Source: Thiodiazotropha sp040506775 (GTDB taxonomy: Bacteria > Pseudomonadota > Gammaproteobacteria > Chromatiales > Chromatiaceae). From it: 64,000 bases of DNA. This document shows positions 45,589 through 53,997 of the stretch, piece after piece. Every line of letters begins with the position of its first letter. The stretch's first letter is position 1. A program made the translations under genes and the position numbers. The stretch is from assembly GCA_040506775.1 (NCBI GenBank), contig JBEVWC010000002.1, positions 248,001 through 312,000 on the forward strand, in the 5' to 3' direction. Under the pieces are notes generated by a model that saw only the letters and a list, made by a program, of their open reading frames with translations, was not told the origin of the DNA and ran no database searches.

Positions 45589-45870
45589 CTAATCGCCAAA
45601 GCTGCCAACCTGTTCTGGCGTAATCCTTTTAGCCTGCTCATCCAACATATTAGGATTAGCATTCTTGCATTGATCATAATAACCTTCCAATTGTGCGCGA
45701 ATACAATCCTCAGAGCATCTGGACTCGGGAAAAGTCTCTTTCTGAGATTTGGCGGCAGCCCCGATAGCATCATCCATGCTCATGGTGCCATCAGCGGAAA
45801 TTTTTCCTGCTTTTACTAATTCTTGATGTTCATCTGCCAACACAACACGTAGATCTTTATGAGATCCCAT
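45589..45870 (-). pseudogene. Remnant of a T6SS toxin C-terminus
   Basis: A 93-codon frame whose text GSHKDLRVVLADEHQE, TMSMDDAIGAA and CSEDCIRAQLEGYYDQC aligns by eye with the end of the toxin at 49412-50299 (GGSHQRIHDAIEPK, DMSVDATRKAA, CSKACLKAQLDKYHKKAC). It lacks the HHVIPKG catalytic part, so it is probably inactive. It lies in the same frame as the vgrG fragment upstream, separated by one TGA codon and six residues. The first ATG is at 45870. Confidence 0.55.
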
Positions 45871-45888
45871 GTTCTGGATAAATCTTTC

Positions 45889-47012
45889 TCACTGGGTCTG
45901 GTTGGCGGGCAGTCCCCAGGGGGGCATCTGCTCGGCGTTGTAGACTCGTCCGGTGATGATCGGGCGGTCGGGGTCGCCATCCAAAAATTCGACAATCACT
46001 TCCTGGCCGATGCGCGGGACGTGCATCGCACCCCAGTTCTTGCCCGCCCAGACCTGGGCGACCCGCACCCAGCAGGAGCTGTTCTCGTTGAGCTCTCCGT
46101 AACGGTCCCAGTGAAACTGCACCTTGACCCGGCCGTATTCATCGGAGTAGATCTCTTCGCCCGCCGGGCCCACCACCACGGCGGTCTGGGGGCCTTCGAC
46201 CATGGGCTTGGGGGTGGCGCGGTTGGGCCGAAAGCTCACCTTGCTCTCGACGCAGGCGAAGTCGCAGTGGTAGGTGGGGTCTTCGCCGCTTCCGGTGGTG
46301 GAGCGGTAGTCGTCCGCCTGAATGCGGTAGGCCGCCTGGGTGACCAGATATTCCCGGTTCTGATCCAGTCTCGGGTGACCGAGCAGGTTGAACAGTCCGC
46401 CCACGCTGAGGTGGCGGATGTCGCACTCCCCATGGAGTTGCTCATAGTGGGTCTGCAGGGCCTCGATGCGGCTGCGGGCGTACTGATCGCCGTTGCCGTG
46501 CTGTTCGTAGATGCCCGGGTAGTCGAAGATCTCGAAGTCGGCATAGGGATGGCTGCGGATCATCGGCGCCACGGCGAGCAGATCGGCCTTGGGCTTTTTG
46601 AAATCGTAATCAGTGTGGGCATAACGGCCGCTGCGCACCCCTTTGCTGATGCGCCAGTTACTGACGATCTCCTGGGCGCGCTGTCCGCCCATGCCCGGGC
46701 GGGGCTGAAAGGGCAGTACGCTGGGGCCGCCGCTGATGGGGGTGTGGGAGGCGTAGTCGTCGCACAGCACCAGGGTGTGCTTGCCGGCTTCGTGGGTGAA
46801 GAAGTAGTAGATGCCTTCCTCTTCCATGAGTCGACTGACAAAGTTGAAGTCGGTCTCACGAAACTGTACGCAGTACTCCCGGGTGCGGTAGCTGTGGCTC
46901 AGGCGCAGTTCATAGTCGCTGAAACCGTTGTCGCCGAAAATCTCTTTGATGATGGCGGTGGCGTAGAGGTTCTGAAAGATGCGGCAATCGCTGGTGCGGG
47001 TGAGGAACCAGT
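45889..47012 (-). pseudogene. vgrG fragment, duplicate of the middle of the intact vgrG
   Basis: The frame is open from just after a TGA near 47013 to a TGA at 45889 and encodes VgrG residues about 100-474: part of the gp27-like domain and the whole OB-fold (GEEIYSDEYGRVKVQFHWDR, then GVPANQTQ-like end). Both the N-terminal 100 residues and the gp5-like beta spike are missing. An internal ATG at 46827 (MEEEGIYYFF) could start a 312-residue piece, but without spike or N-domain it should not assemble. The DNA is almost identical to 57459-58579. Confidence 0.8.
45891..47011. repeat. 1.1-kb direct duplication, copy 1
   Basis: The bases match 57459-58579 at a constant offset of 11568. The differences I can see lie in the last 75 bases (for example near 46936-46945 and 46965-46975). 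Homology ends abruptly at both edges, consistent with a recent segmental duplication or gene conversion within vgrG. Confidence 0.9.
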
Positions 47013-47070
47013 CTCAGGGGGCGCCTGTGTACTGTAACCAGGTTGAGATTCTAACAGTTCAACCTACAAG

Positions 47071-48267
47071 CTAAATAACCCCCGCGTGGTAGAGTCGCAG
47101 TACCAAATCCGCTTGATGGCGCTGGGGCTGTGTGCCGTCTTCTGCGATCTGCATCAGGTTTACTTCGGTCAAGGTTTTGCCGGCCAGATAGCGTTCATCC
47201 GTTTGAAATCGGTGTTGGTTGGCTTCCCACCAGTCTTTTACTGCTTCGGGATCGGGCCAGGGCAGGTCTTCCTCGTAAGCCTGGGTCCAGGGATCGAGTT
47301 TGCGTTTTTGCGCCAGCGGTGCTTCGTGACTTTCGCAGATCTCGGGGTTGCGCAGCAACAGATCGTCCGCGTTCAGATCCGCTCCAGTGATGAAGCAGAA
47401 GGCTTCTCCCGCCAAGGGGGCGTATTCCGGATCGTTCATCCATTCAAGCAGGGTTGGAATCCACTCGACCAGTCCGGCCATGGCGATGTTGTAGGCCTTG
47501 ATCCGGACAGAGACCTGACTGTTATGAATACGGGGTATTGCCTGCTTAATGGCGGAGATATCGTGCAGGTAGTGCACCAGCCCCAGGGCCTTTCTCATGT
47601 AGGGGTTGTCGGAAAAGCAGAAGGGGAGAATCGCATGATAGGCATCCTCGATACCCAGCAGATTACCGCTGAAAGCGGCCTGAAAGCGCACCGAGGCCTC
47701 TTCGTGATCGAAGTGCGCCTTGACTTCGGTGGCGTGACCGGTCATGCCTTTGTCGCCGATCACTCGCAAGACCGCGACACGTACCGCGGGCGAATCGCTG
47801 CTCAAATAGTGGCAGAGCCAGTCGGGGTTGATCTCGTCGAAGTGGTGGCCCGCCGCTCGAATCACCGCGACCTGAACCCATGGGTTTTGATGGTGAGCGA
47901 TGTCGAGAATGAAGGGCTTGGCGGTTTCGAAAGGGATCCTTCGCAGGGCGTCACTCAGTTCGTGGCTCTGTGTTTTTTTCTCGATGGCCTCGACGGCTTT
48001 CAGAAAAGCCTCGTTGTTGCCGGTGATCAGGGCAACGTAGGCGACAGTGAAGACCGCACCCCAGTCGCTCAGACGGATATCGGCCAGTACGGATTCGCCG
48101 AGGTCTTCATTGATGATCAGGCAGTCCAGAAAAGCAGATAAACGCTCGTCCAGTTCGCGTAACTGTTGCTTTCGGTAGTTGGGATTGTATTCCGCACCGT
48201 CGCGTAGGAACCATGTGTAGGGAGCGTCATGGCGTAGCGGTACTTTAACCGCACTGTAGAAATACAT
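47071..48267 (-). CDS. TIGR02270-family HEAT-repeat protein
   Basis: A 398-residue soluble protein rich in HEAT-like helical pairs (WVQVAVIRAAGHHFDEINPD, AVRVAVLRVIGDKG, ASVRFQAAFSGNLLGIE). It has the family N-terminus PYTWFLRDGAEYNPNYRKQQ and a C-terminal LPWPDPEAVKDWWEANQHRF, also seen in the paralogue at 55304 (LPWPDRERFSQWWHNQRHNW). The family is regularly found beside vgrG and DUF2169 genes, so a role in loading or carrying a T6SS effector is likely but unproven. It begins three bases after the propeller gene ends. Confidence 0.85.
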   Translation of the reverse strand: MYFYSAVKVPLRHDAPYTWFLRDGAEYNPNYRKQQLRELDERLSAFLDCLIINEDLGESVLADIRLSDWGAVFTVAYVALITGNNEAFLKAVEAIEKKTQSHELSDALRRIPFETAKPFILDIAHHQNPWVQVAVIRAAGHHFDEINPDWLCHYLSSDSPAVRVAVLRVIGDKGMTGHATEVKAHFDHEEASVRFQAAFSGNLLGIEDAYHAILPFCFSDNPYMRKALGLVHYLHDISAIKQAIPRIHNSQVSVRIKAYNIAMAGLVEWIPTLLEWMNDPEYAPLAGEAFCFITGADLNADDLLLRNPEICESHEAPLAQKRKLDPWTQAYEEDLPWPDPEAVKDWWEANQHRFQTDERYLAGKTLTEVNLMQIAEDGTQPQRHQADLVLRLYHAGVI

Positions 48268-48270
48268 CGA

Positions 48271-49395
48271 CTAAAACTCCAAGCAACCTCCGATATCCGT
48301 GGGGTAAGGCGAGAAAAGCACTTGCCATCCTTTACCATCGAAAGCGACGACTCGATTGACGCCGGCAGCCAAGAGGATGTTCCCATCGGTCGCCAGGGTA
48401 TGCACCGAAGCCGGCGCCAACACTGTACTGGTCGGTACTTCGAGAATATCAATCAGATCGATGTCGGCCTGGTTCGCGCCCGCCTCTTTTAATGCCCTGC
48501 GATTGCCTTCGCTCAGGCGCTCAGGTTTGACTGCTTGACCCATGCCGCTGGTGCCCGGCGTCGATCGTATCTGGTCATCGTAGAGTTCATTTATCCCATA
48601 AGTACGGCATGTCATATAGAGCCGTCCCTTGAACCAAGCCAAGTCATTGATCTCATCTGGAGCTTTGCTTTTCAGTACTTCCCATTGGTCGTTGCGACCC
48701 ACAACCAGGGATCCACGTTGACCCCCTATGTAAACCTTACCGTCCGGAGCACAGCAGATGGAAAGCAACTCTTCATTGGTGGGGCAATAGAGTTGCCGCC
48801 ACTCTTTTCCGTCGAAGTGCATGACATCGCCATCGCCGCCGCAGGCATAGATATCATCATCGGCGAAGCCGCCTATGTCATTGAAACCATAGTTTCGATT
48901 GGTTTTTTTGAATTCCTCGATCTCTTCTTGATCGTTCCCGCGTAGACAGGTCCACTCATTTGGTCCTTCACGGCGAAATACAGTTCGCCAACTGGCGGCC
49001 ACATAGGCCTTGCCTGCGATGTTGCGCAGTTGCATGATGGGGCAGTTTTTTGCAATTGGTATGGTTTCCTCGATCGCGAATTCCGGCCGTTGAGTGAGAT
49101 CGTCGGGTTGTTGTTTCGCTATTACCTTGCCATGCCAGTCTACGACCAATAAATAACTTTTGCTTCCTTGTAGGATGCAGGATTTTTCTCTGTAGCAATG
49201 TTCAACCCCTTCGGCACCCCATATAGTCTCTATTGTTGGTCGATAGAACGCGAACATGGATCGCAGGTTTTCGCCTTCCTCTGTAACGTTCTTTTCAAAT
49301 ACTATAAAAATTGAGTTTTTATTTTCAATAGCACATGAAACAGGATGGAAGTCCTTTGTGTGATTTTGAAATTTAGTATAGATACCCTTTTCCAT
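48271..49395 (-). CDS. Beta-propeller-like protein next to the HNH-like toxin, candidate immunity/accessory protein
   Basis: From the ATG at 49395 (MEKGIYTKFQ) the product is 374 residues, soluble, no signal. Blade-like repeats include IYACGGDGDVMHFDGKEWRQ, VYIGGQRGSLVVGRNDQW, RLYMTCRTYGINELYDD and LLAAGVNRVVAFDGKGWQVL. It is paralogous to the 342-residue protein at 44537. The toxin gene ends 16 bases upstream and a TIGR02270 gene starts three bases downstream. In the intact operon nearby, the gene immediately after the effector is its immunity gene, which is the basis for proposing the same here. Confidence 0.75.
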   Translation of the reverse strand: MEKGIYTKFQNHTKDFHPVSCAIENKNSIFIVFEKNVTEEGENLRSMFAFYRPTIETIWGAEGVEHCYREKSCILQGSKSYLLVVDWHGKVIAKQQPDDLTQRPEFAIEETIPIAKNCPIMQLRNIAGKAYVAASWRTVFRREGPNEWTCLRGNDQEEIEEFKKTNRNYGFNDIGGFADDDIYACGGDGDVMHFDGKEWRQLYCPTNEELLSICCAPDGKVYIGGQRGSLVVGRNDQWEVLKSKAPDEINDLAWFKGRLYMTCRTYGINELYDDQIRSTPGTSGMGQAVKPERLSEGNRRALKEAGANQADIDLIDILEVPTSTVLAPASVHTLATDGNILLAAGVNRVVAFDGKGWQVLFSPYPTDIGGCLEF

Positions 49396-49411
49396 TTTAA
49401 TACTTACCCAC

Positions 49412-50299
49412 CTACAATCTGTCTGCTGTTCCAATATCCGGGGCATTACTGTACGTGGTTCCACTCTTCGCACTTGCAGCCCGTACGTTAAAATTGTCAC
49501 CTTGTTGATTGCACGCCTTCTTGTGATATTTGTCGAGCTGGGCCTTGAGGCAGGCTTTACTACAGTTGGGAGCAGCTTTACGAGTTGCATCAACCGACAT
49601 ATCCCGTGATTGCCCATAACTGAGTTCACCGTTGGCGTCTGCCCCTTGTTCAATTTTAGGCTCTATCGCATCATGAATTCTCTGATGTGATCCTCCTAGG
49701 CTGTGTGAGGTTCCTTCCGTACATATACAGGGTGCCTGATCGGCATCATAGCCGGGGCAGTCGCTCACATTTGGTGCGTATTTGCTTGGCTCGCTTTTGA
49801 ATTGTCCTTTAGGAATGACGTGATGTGGTGTTTGGCCAGCGCAACATCCTTGATTGCTCGTTTTGCCTGCGCCAGTTTTTGAGTAGGGAACCAATAGACA
49901 CCGCTTTGCATTTAAACATGGGTTTGCTTTAGCGAGTATCTCTTGGGCATCGGCAATATCACTGGTTTGCAGTCCGTCGGCTTTTAATGCCTCAACTTCG
50001 CTTGGGATATTTTTTAGTCTCTCTATATCTTTCTGCATTTCTTCGAATTCTGCATAAAGATCTTTAACCTCGATGCCGGTCGAGACAACGTCATATGCTG
50101 TCCAGGCCCATCCAATAGGTCCGAGCCACGCTTTTAAAGCGGTTTTTGCAACAAGTTTAGCGGCTTTTTTTTCCGCCCACTCCGTAGCTTTCTCCAATGC
50201 AACGTCCTTTGCTTGTTGCATCATACCCGCAGTCCATTTGCTGACATCGGATAGCTCGCCAAGTCTTTGCTCGATATCCTGTCTTGTGGCCTCCTTCAT
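49412..50299 (-). CDS. T6SS toxin with HNH/endonuclease VII-like C-terminus
   Basis: A 295-residue product from the first ATG, with a hydrophobic/helical N-part (KTALKAWLGPIGWAWTAYDV) and a nuclease-like core. That core holds TPHHVIPKGQF, CPGYDADQAPCIC, and GGSHQRIHDAIE, an arrangement of His and Cys seen in HNH/GHH-type polymorphic toxins. The final segment has CSKACLKAQLDKYHKKAC. No ribosome site precedes the ATG at 50299, and the same frame continues upstream, without a stop, into a fragment of the thiolase-fold gene. It is therefore probably the C-terminal half of a larger effector whose N-terminal PAAR-like part has been lost. Confidence 0.7.
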   Translation of the reverse strand: MKEATRQDIEQRLGELSDVSKWTAGMMQQAKDVALEKATEWAEKKAAKLVAKTALKAWLGPIGWAWTAYDVVSTGIEVKDLYAEFEEMQKDIERLKNIPSEVEALKADGLQTSDIADAQEILAKANPCLNAKRCLLVPYSKTGAGKTSNQGCCAGQTPHHVIPKGQFKSEPSKYAPNVSDCPGYDADQAPCICTEGTSHSLGGSHQRIHDAIEPKIEQGADANGELSYGQSRDMSVDATRKAAPNCSKACLKAQLDKYHKKACNQQGDNFNVRAASAKSGTTYSNAPDIGTADRL

Positions 50300-50536
50300 T
50301 GATCGCGCCGGTACCTCAATACCTTTGCAATACTTCTGATCAGCGGCACACGCCTTACTGGCGGCATCAATGGCTTTTATACCACTGGCATGTCCCCCGA
50401 AAAGGGCCTCGACGCTTTGTAACTCGTACGGCCAGGTGTCAAGGGTGGGTAGCAGATCATGAGCGAGATCAGGCGGGACTCCGGGGCGGACCGATTCGGG
50501 CAGAACCAGATGGATTGCTGACAGGATATTATTTCG
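50300..50536 (-). pseudogene. Fragment of the thiolase-fold gene fused in frame to the toxin
   Basis: Reading from the TGA at 50537-50539, this stretch gives HLVLPESVRPGVPPDLAHDL and GHASGIKAIDAASKACAAD, matching about 65 residues of the protein at 52933-53997. It then runs on as QKYCKGIEVPARS into the toxin methionine. It contains no start codon. At DNA level 50342-50520 corresponds to 53551-53729. Confidence 0.75.
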
Positions 50537-50836
50537 TCATTGAGTAGCGCCAGTTAGGCAAGGTAACTCATCGTCATCTGAATAGAAGATCCACTCTTTC
50601 CGCAGTGAACTGTTTCTGTCGGGCAAAAAGTTGGGAGACAGCTCCCTGAAGAGAAATATGAGTGAATTTCTCAGATTATAAAAATTCGGTCTATGAAAAA
50701 ACTGTAGCACCCCGTCGGTCGAGGCATTTTTGGGGCGTATTTTCTGGAAGTTAGCTCGGAGGGGACATGCGGACAGGACAATATTATCGCAAGGTTCTTC
50801 CACAAATGTAATGCCAAGTAGGAACAGGGAGGCACT
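50537..50836. other. Non-coding stretch after the immunity gene
   Basis: Three hundred bases between the thiolase fragment and the DUF3396-type gene. Open frames here lack ribosome sites and recognisable motifs; I see no clean terminator hairpin. It may be leftover DNA from the rearrangement. Confidence 0.4.
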
Positions 50837-51823
50837 TCAATCAAATCGACGTAGCCAAGCCTGGGTTTCTTCTCCTTTATCCAGATTATGAGGAACCCTG
50901 AACAGGCCACTGCGATAGCTTTCGAAACGGATTGGTTTGGTATAGTGCGCGACTAAGCGGTAGGCTTCCGGAACATCGTTGCGGTAGGTGTCTCCAATTT
51001 GTGGATAAGCCCCTGCCTGAATGACTACCCCTCCAGGATATTCATGTACTTTACATACGGGCTCTAATGTAGAACGCATGTCGTCGAGACCACCTAGCTC
51101 CTCTACCAACGCGTCGTTTAATATGGTTAACCAATTTATGCTCTTGATGCGATTATGGATCGGGCCAGCTTGTAGTGAAAACTGTCCTCCATCCTGAAAA
51201 TCAAAGCCTGGGAAACGTTTAATCATTTGCATAGCGTAAACGCTGTTTTGTGTTGTGTCGAATATGAACGTAAACCCGGCACAGCCATGGATAGGTTGAC
51301 AAATTGCGCACCAGCGTAGCACAGCATTAAGCAATGAATTGAAGTTGGGTTGACCTGAGTCGTTACAAACTGTGAAAGTAGAGCTAACAGAAGAGAGTTC
51401 ATGTTCTCTTGTACGGTTGATGAGTATACGGACTTGATAAGGGTCTACATAGTCTTTTTTTGACCCTAAATCAACTGCGCCCAGCAGTAGGCTGCCATAC
51501 CCTTCTTCAACTGGAATTCGCTCGAAATCATCGTGTACCAACGAGGTGGGGTCTCCGCTGAATTTAACGGTACGGCGTTTCCCGGCGGGTAAAAACTGAT
51601 CCACCTTGCCTGGGAAGGTCTGACAGTAGTCCGCCATGTAACGGACCACGCGCTCTCGCAACTCAGTGCGGTCAATATCAGGCATATATAGCTCAGCACC
51701 TAAGCCAAATTTAGCAGCGGGTGCATTTTCTTTATGCGGAAACGGCAAATAGATTTTGTCGAAGATACAGATACCGCCATCGGCCTGTATCAGGTCAGCG
51801 ATCACTTGGTTCGGGTCCGTCAT
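50837..51823 (-). CDS. DUF3396/TsiV-type T6SS immunity protein
   Basis: From the ATG at 51823 with a GGAG site six bases away (MTDPNQVIADL), the product is 328 residues. It matches the immunity family paired with VRR-NUC effectors: GAELYMPDIDRTELRERVVR near the start, HGCAGFTFIFDTTQN in the middle and SINWLTILNDALVEELGG later. It is cytosolic, as expected for an inhibitor of a DNA-targeting toxin. It lies 27 bases after the effector gene. Pairing follows the established TseV/TsiV model; specificity is inferred. Confidence 0.82.
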   Translation of the reverse strand: MTDPNQVIADLIQADGGICIFDKIYLPFPHKENAPAAKFGLGAELYMPDIDRTELRERVVRYMADYCQTFPGKVDQFLPAGKRRTVKFSGDPTSLVHDDFERIPVEEGYGSLLLGAVDLGSKKDYVDPYQVRILINRTREHELSSVSSTFTVCNDSGQPNFNSLLNAVLRWCAICQPIHGCAGFTFIFDTTQNSVYAMQMIKRFPGFDFQDGGQFSLQAGPIHNRIKSINWLTILNDALVEELGGLDDMRSTLEPVCKVHEYPGGVVIQAGAYPQIGDTYRNDVPEAYRLVAHYTKPIRFESYRSGLFRVPHNLDKGEETQAWLRRFD

Positions 51824-51850
51824 CGGAATCTCCAAATTAAGATGAGCCTA

Positions 51851-52936
51851 TCAAGGGATAAGGATAGCGTTGCGTGCCGGAAAGATGCGCGTCAGCTCAG
51901 AAACGATGAGTATGGCAACCAGTGCGCCGCCCGCAACCTTCAGGCCTGTAGCGGACTCTAAAGCCTCACCATATAAATCAAGAAAGCTTTTTTCCTCTTC
52001 AGGTGAAGCGACAGGAACGGGATCCGGTTGTAGATCGTCGTCATCATCTCCACAATCGCAGCGATCATCAACACGAAACTCTTCAAAATTTTCTTCACTA
52101 CCTGTGTGCTTTTCCGCAATGCGCCGGTAATCATTTTCTGCCCATGGATCCATAGAGTCCTTTCCAAACTTCATATCAATCAGTTTATTGGGATTCCCAT
52201 CGGAACCGATGCGGGCCACATCAAGACGACGTGACATCGACCAGGGGTACTGGGAACTCGGCATTCCGGGATTGCTGTTACTTTCGATCATATCCCAGGT
52301 GCGATTGTCATAAGAGACCTCGCGCCACATTTTAGCATCTGGTTTAGGATAGCGGCCATTCCGGGCGCCTTCCGGACCATCATAGTACTTTTCGTCTATT
52401 TTCTTGCGAATACATTCTTGGTACGTTTGCCCATCTTGCAGCGGTAGCGGGCCGCCCGGTCCATGCGTTGCCTTACAGTCACAGGCCATCTCACAAAGCT
52501 CATCATAGAACTCAAGGTCTTCATGGGGTATATCACGCTGGGTGTGCCATCCGGCCATGTTAACGGTGTTCTTGTGGTTCATGAACAGCTTGTCAGTGAG
52601 CCGGCAGGCGGGTTTACCCTCGAAGAATACATCGAATGAGTGGGTGATCCATTCCGCCTCGGCCTTATTCGTGCCCGAGACCACCCCGCCCATGGAGCCG
52701 GCTTCGTCGAACACCGAGACGGCGAATTGGCTGCCGAGATTGGCGATCATGTTGCCGCCGTCGGCAAAGCAGGTGGTGGTTCCCTTGACCAGATCCTTCG
52801 AGTAGGTTTCGTTTTGATAGGGAATGGGCACGCCCTTGTCAGGGGTTTTGCAGACATCGGGCAGGGTGTTGGTTGAGATGCCGCCGCTGTTTTTATGACA
52901 CAGAGTCAGGTCGTTGATGTTGATGGTAATGGTCAT
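51851..52936 (-). CDS. DUF4150 (PAAR-like) effector with VRR-NUC nuclease domain
   Basis: A 361-residue effector. Residues 1-125 form a DUF4150/PAAR-like tip domain (INDLTLCHKNSGG, DGGNMIANLGSQFAVSVFDE, TDKLFMNHKNTVNMAGW) that would cap the VgrG spike. The C-terminal part holds a VRR-NUC-like core: SRRLDVARIGSDGNPNKLID, MKFGKDSMDPW and NDYRRIAEKH, where the Asp and Lys fit the restriction-endonuclease-like fold. An acidic linker DDDDDLQPDPVP and a hydrophobic tail (GALVAILIVSELTRIF) follow. It overlaps the thiolase-fold gene by ATGA and is followed by its immunity gene, the layout of TseV/TsiV pairs. Confidence 0.83.
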   Translation of the reverse strand: MTITININDLTLCHKNSGGISTNTLPDVCKTPDKGVPIPYQNETYSKDLVKGTTTCFADGGNMIANLGSQFAVSVFDEAGSMGGVVSGTNKAEAEWITHSFDVFFEGKPACRLTDKLFMNHKNTVNMAGWHTQRDIPHEDLEFYDELCEMACDCKATHGPGGPLPLQDGQTYQECIRKKIDEKYYDGPEGARNGRYPKPDAKMWREVSYDNRTWDMIESNSNPGMPSSQYPWSMSRRLDVARIGSDGNPNKLIDMKFGKDSMDPWAENDYRRIAEKHTGSEENFEEFRVDDRCDCGDDDDDLQPDPVPVASPEEEKSFLDLYGEALESATGLKVAGGALVAILIVSELTRIFPARNAILIP

Positions 52937-53997
52937 GCGGTATCACCTTTGTTTCCATAGAGCACCAGAGCGCCCCGCGTTGGATCGTCACTGCTGGCCA
53001 GGATCAGTTGTGTGGCACCATCCTCTTGCTGGCGGCTTGCCCAGGCTGCGAGCGCCGTATGGGTAATGAAGCTGGCTGCACCCAGGTCGCCACTGACCAG
53101 GGCTGGGGTGTGGCGGGCGTACTCGGGGTCAAGCTGTTCGGCCAGACGCAGGACGGCGAAGCCGTACTCGTCGGCCCGGTAGGGCTCACCGTTATAGTCG
53201 TGGTAGAGGTGGTTGATGGGTCTTGGTTGCAGTTGAGCGGCCTTCTCAATGGCCTGCTGGGCTACCGCCGTCAGCCCCTGGCCAGTACAGGGTTCGGTTT
53301 GGTCGTAGGTGCGAGACTCTTCTCCAACGGCCAGGCCGGTGATGTAGGACCAGGCAGGCAGATCCCGGCGCTGGCTAAGCATGAGTGCAGCCGCCCCTTC
53401 GCCGGGTAATCGGCCATAGGCATTCTGGCGTGGATGTCCTTTGAACAGCCGACGCGCACCATGGAGCGAGTTATGCTCTTCCATCCACATGAGCGACTCA
53501 GGTGACACCAAGCAGTCTACCGCTATAACCAAGGCAATCATCAGGGGGTCAGCGGCACACGCCTGGCTGGCCGCTTCAATGGCTTTTATACCACTGGCAT
53601 GTCCCCCGAAAAGGGCCTCGACGCTTTGTAACTCGTACGGCCAGGTGTCGAGGGTGGGCAGCAGATCGTGAGCGAGATCAGGCGGGACTCCGGGGCGACT
53701 TGGTTCGGGTAGCACCAGCCAGACGTGCCAGGGGGCCTGTTTCAGGGTTTGTTCGGGTATCGGTGCTAACCGAATCAGCAGATCGCTCATGACCGCTTCG
53801 GTCAGTGCCTGCCAGCGGGTGAGGTCAAAGTGGCCCTGAGGATCGTTGAAATAACTGGCGGTCACCCGTTGGCCGGAGCGATCCACGTAGAAAGGGTGAC
53901 GCCGCACCAGGGAAAACCCCGAACGTAAGGCCAGATCGGCCAGGGCGATGTCGGGACCGGCAGGGAAGACGCAACTGGCGGCGTTGATCGGGATCAT
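52933..53997 (-). CDS. Thiolase-fold (ketosynthase-like) protein of the T6SS effector operon
   Basis: A 354-residue protein resembling beta-ketoacyl synthases by layout: FGGHASGIKAIEAASQACAAD is positioned like the nucleophile helix but has no cysteine there, and GRLPGEGAAALMLSQR and SGDLGAASFITHTALAAW match later thiolase segments. Loss of the catalytic Cys suggests a structural or chaperone role. Such genes regularly sit between DUF2169 and DUF4150 genes in T6SS effector clusters. It overlaps both neighbours by four bases. A piece of it is duplicated at 50342-50520. Confidence 0.75.
   Translation of the reverse strand: MIPINAASCVFPAGPDIALADLALRSGFSLVRRHPFYVDRSGQRVTASYFNDPQGHFDLTRWQALTEAVMSDLLIRLAPIPEQTLKQAPWHVWLVLPEPSRPGVPPDLAHDLLPTLDTWPYELQSVEALFGGHASGIKAIEAASQACAADPLMIALVIAVDCLVSPESLMWMEEHNSLHGARRLFKGHPRQNAYGRLPGEGAAALMLSQRRDLPAWSYITGLAVGEESRTYDQTEPCTGQGLTAVAQQAIEKAAQLQPRPINHLYHDYNGEPYRADEYGFAVLRLAEQLDPEYARHTPALVSGDLGAASFITHTALAAWASRQQEDGATQLILASSDDPTRGALVLYGNKGDTA

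Noticed and set aside
50537..50803. 88-codon minus-strand frame after the immunity gene
   Set aside because: No ribosome site and composition unlike a protein; more likely rearranged non-coding DNA.
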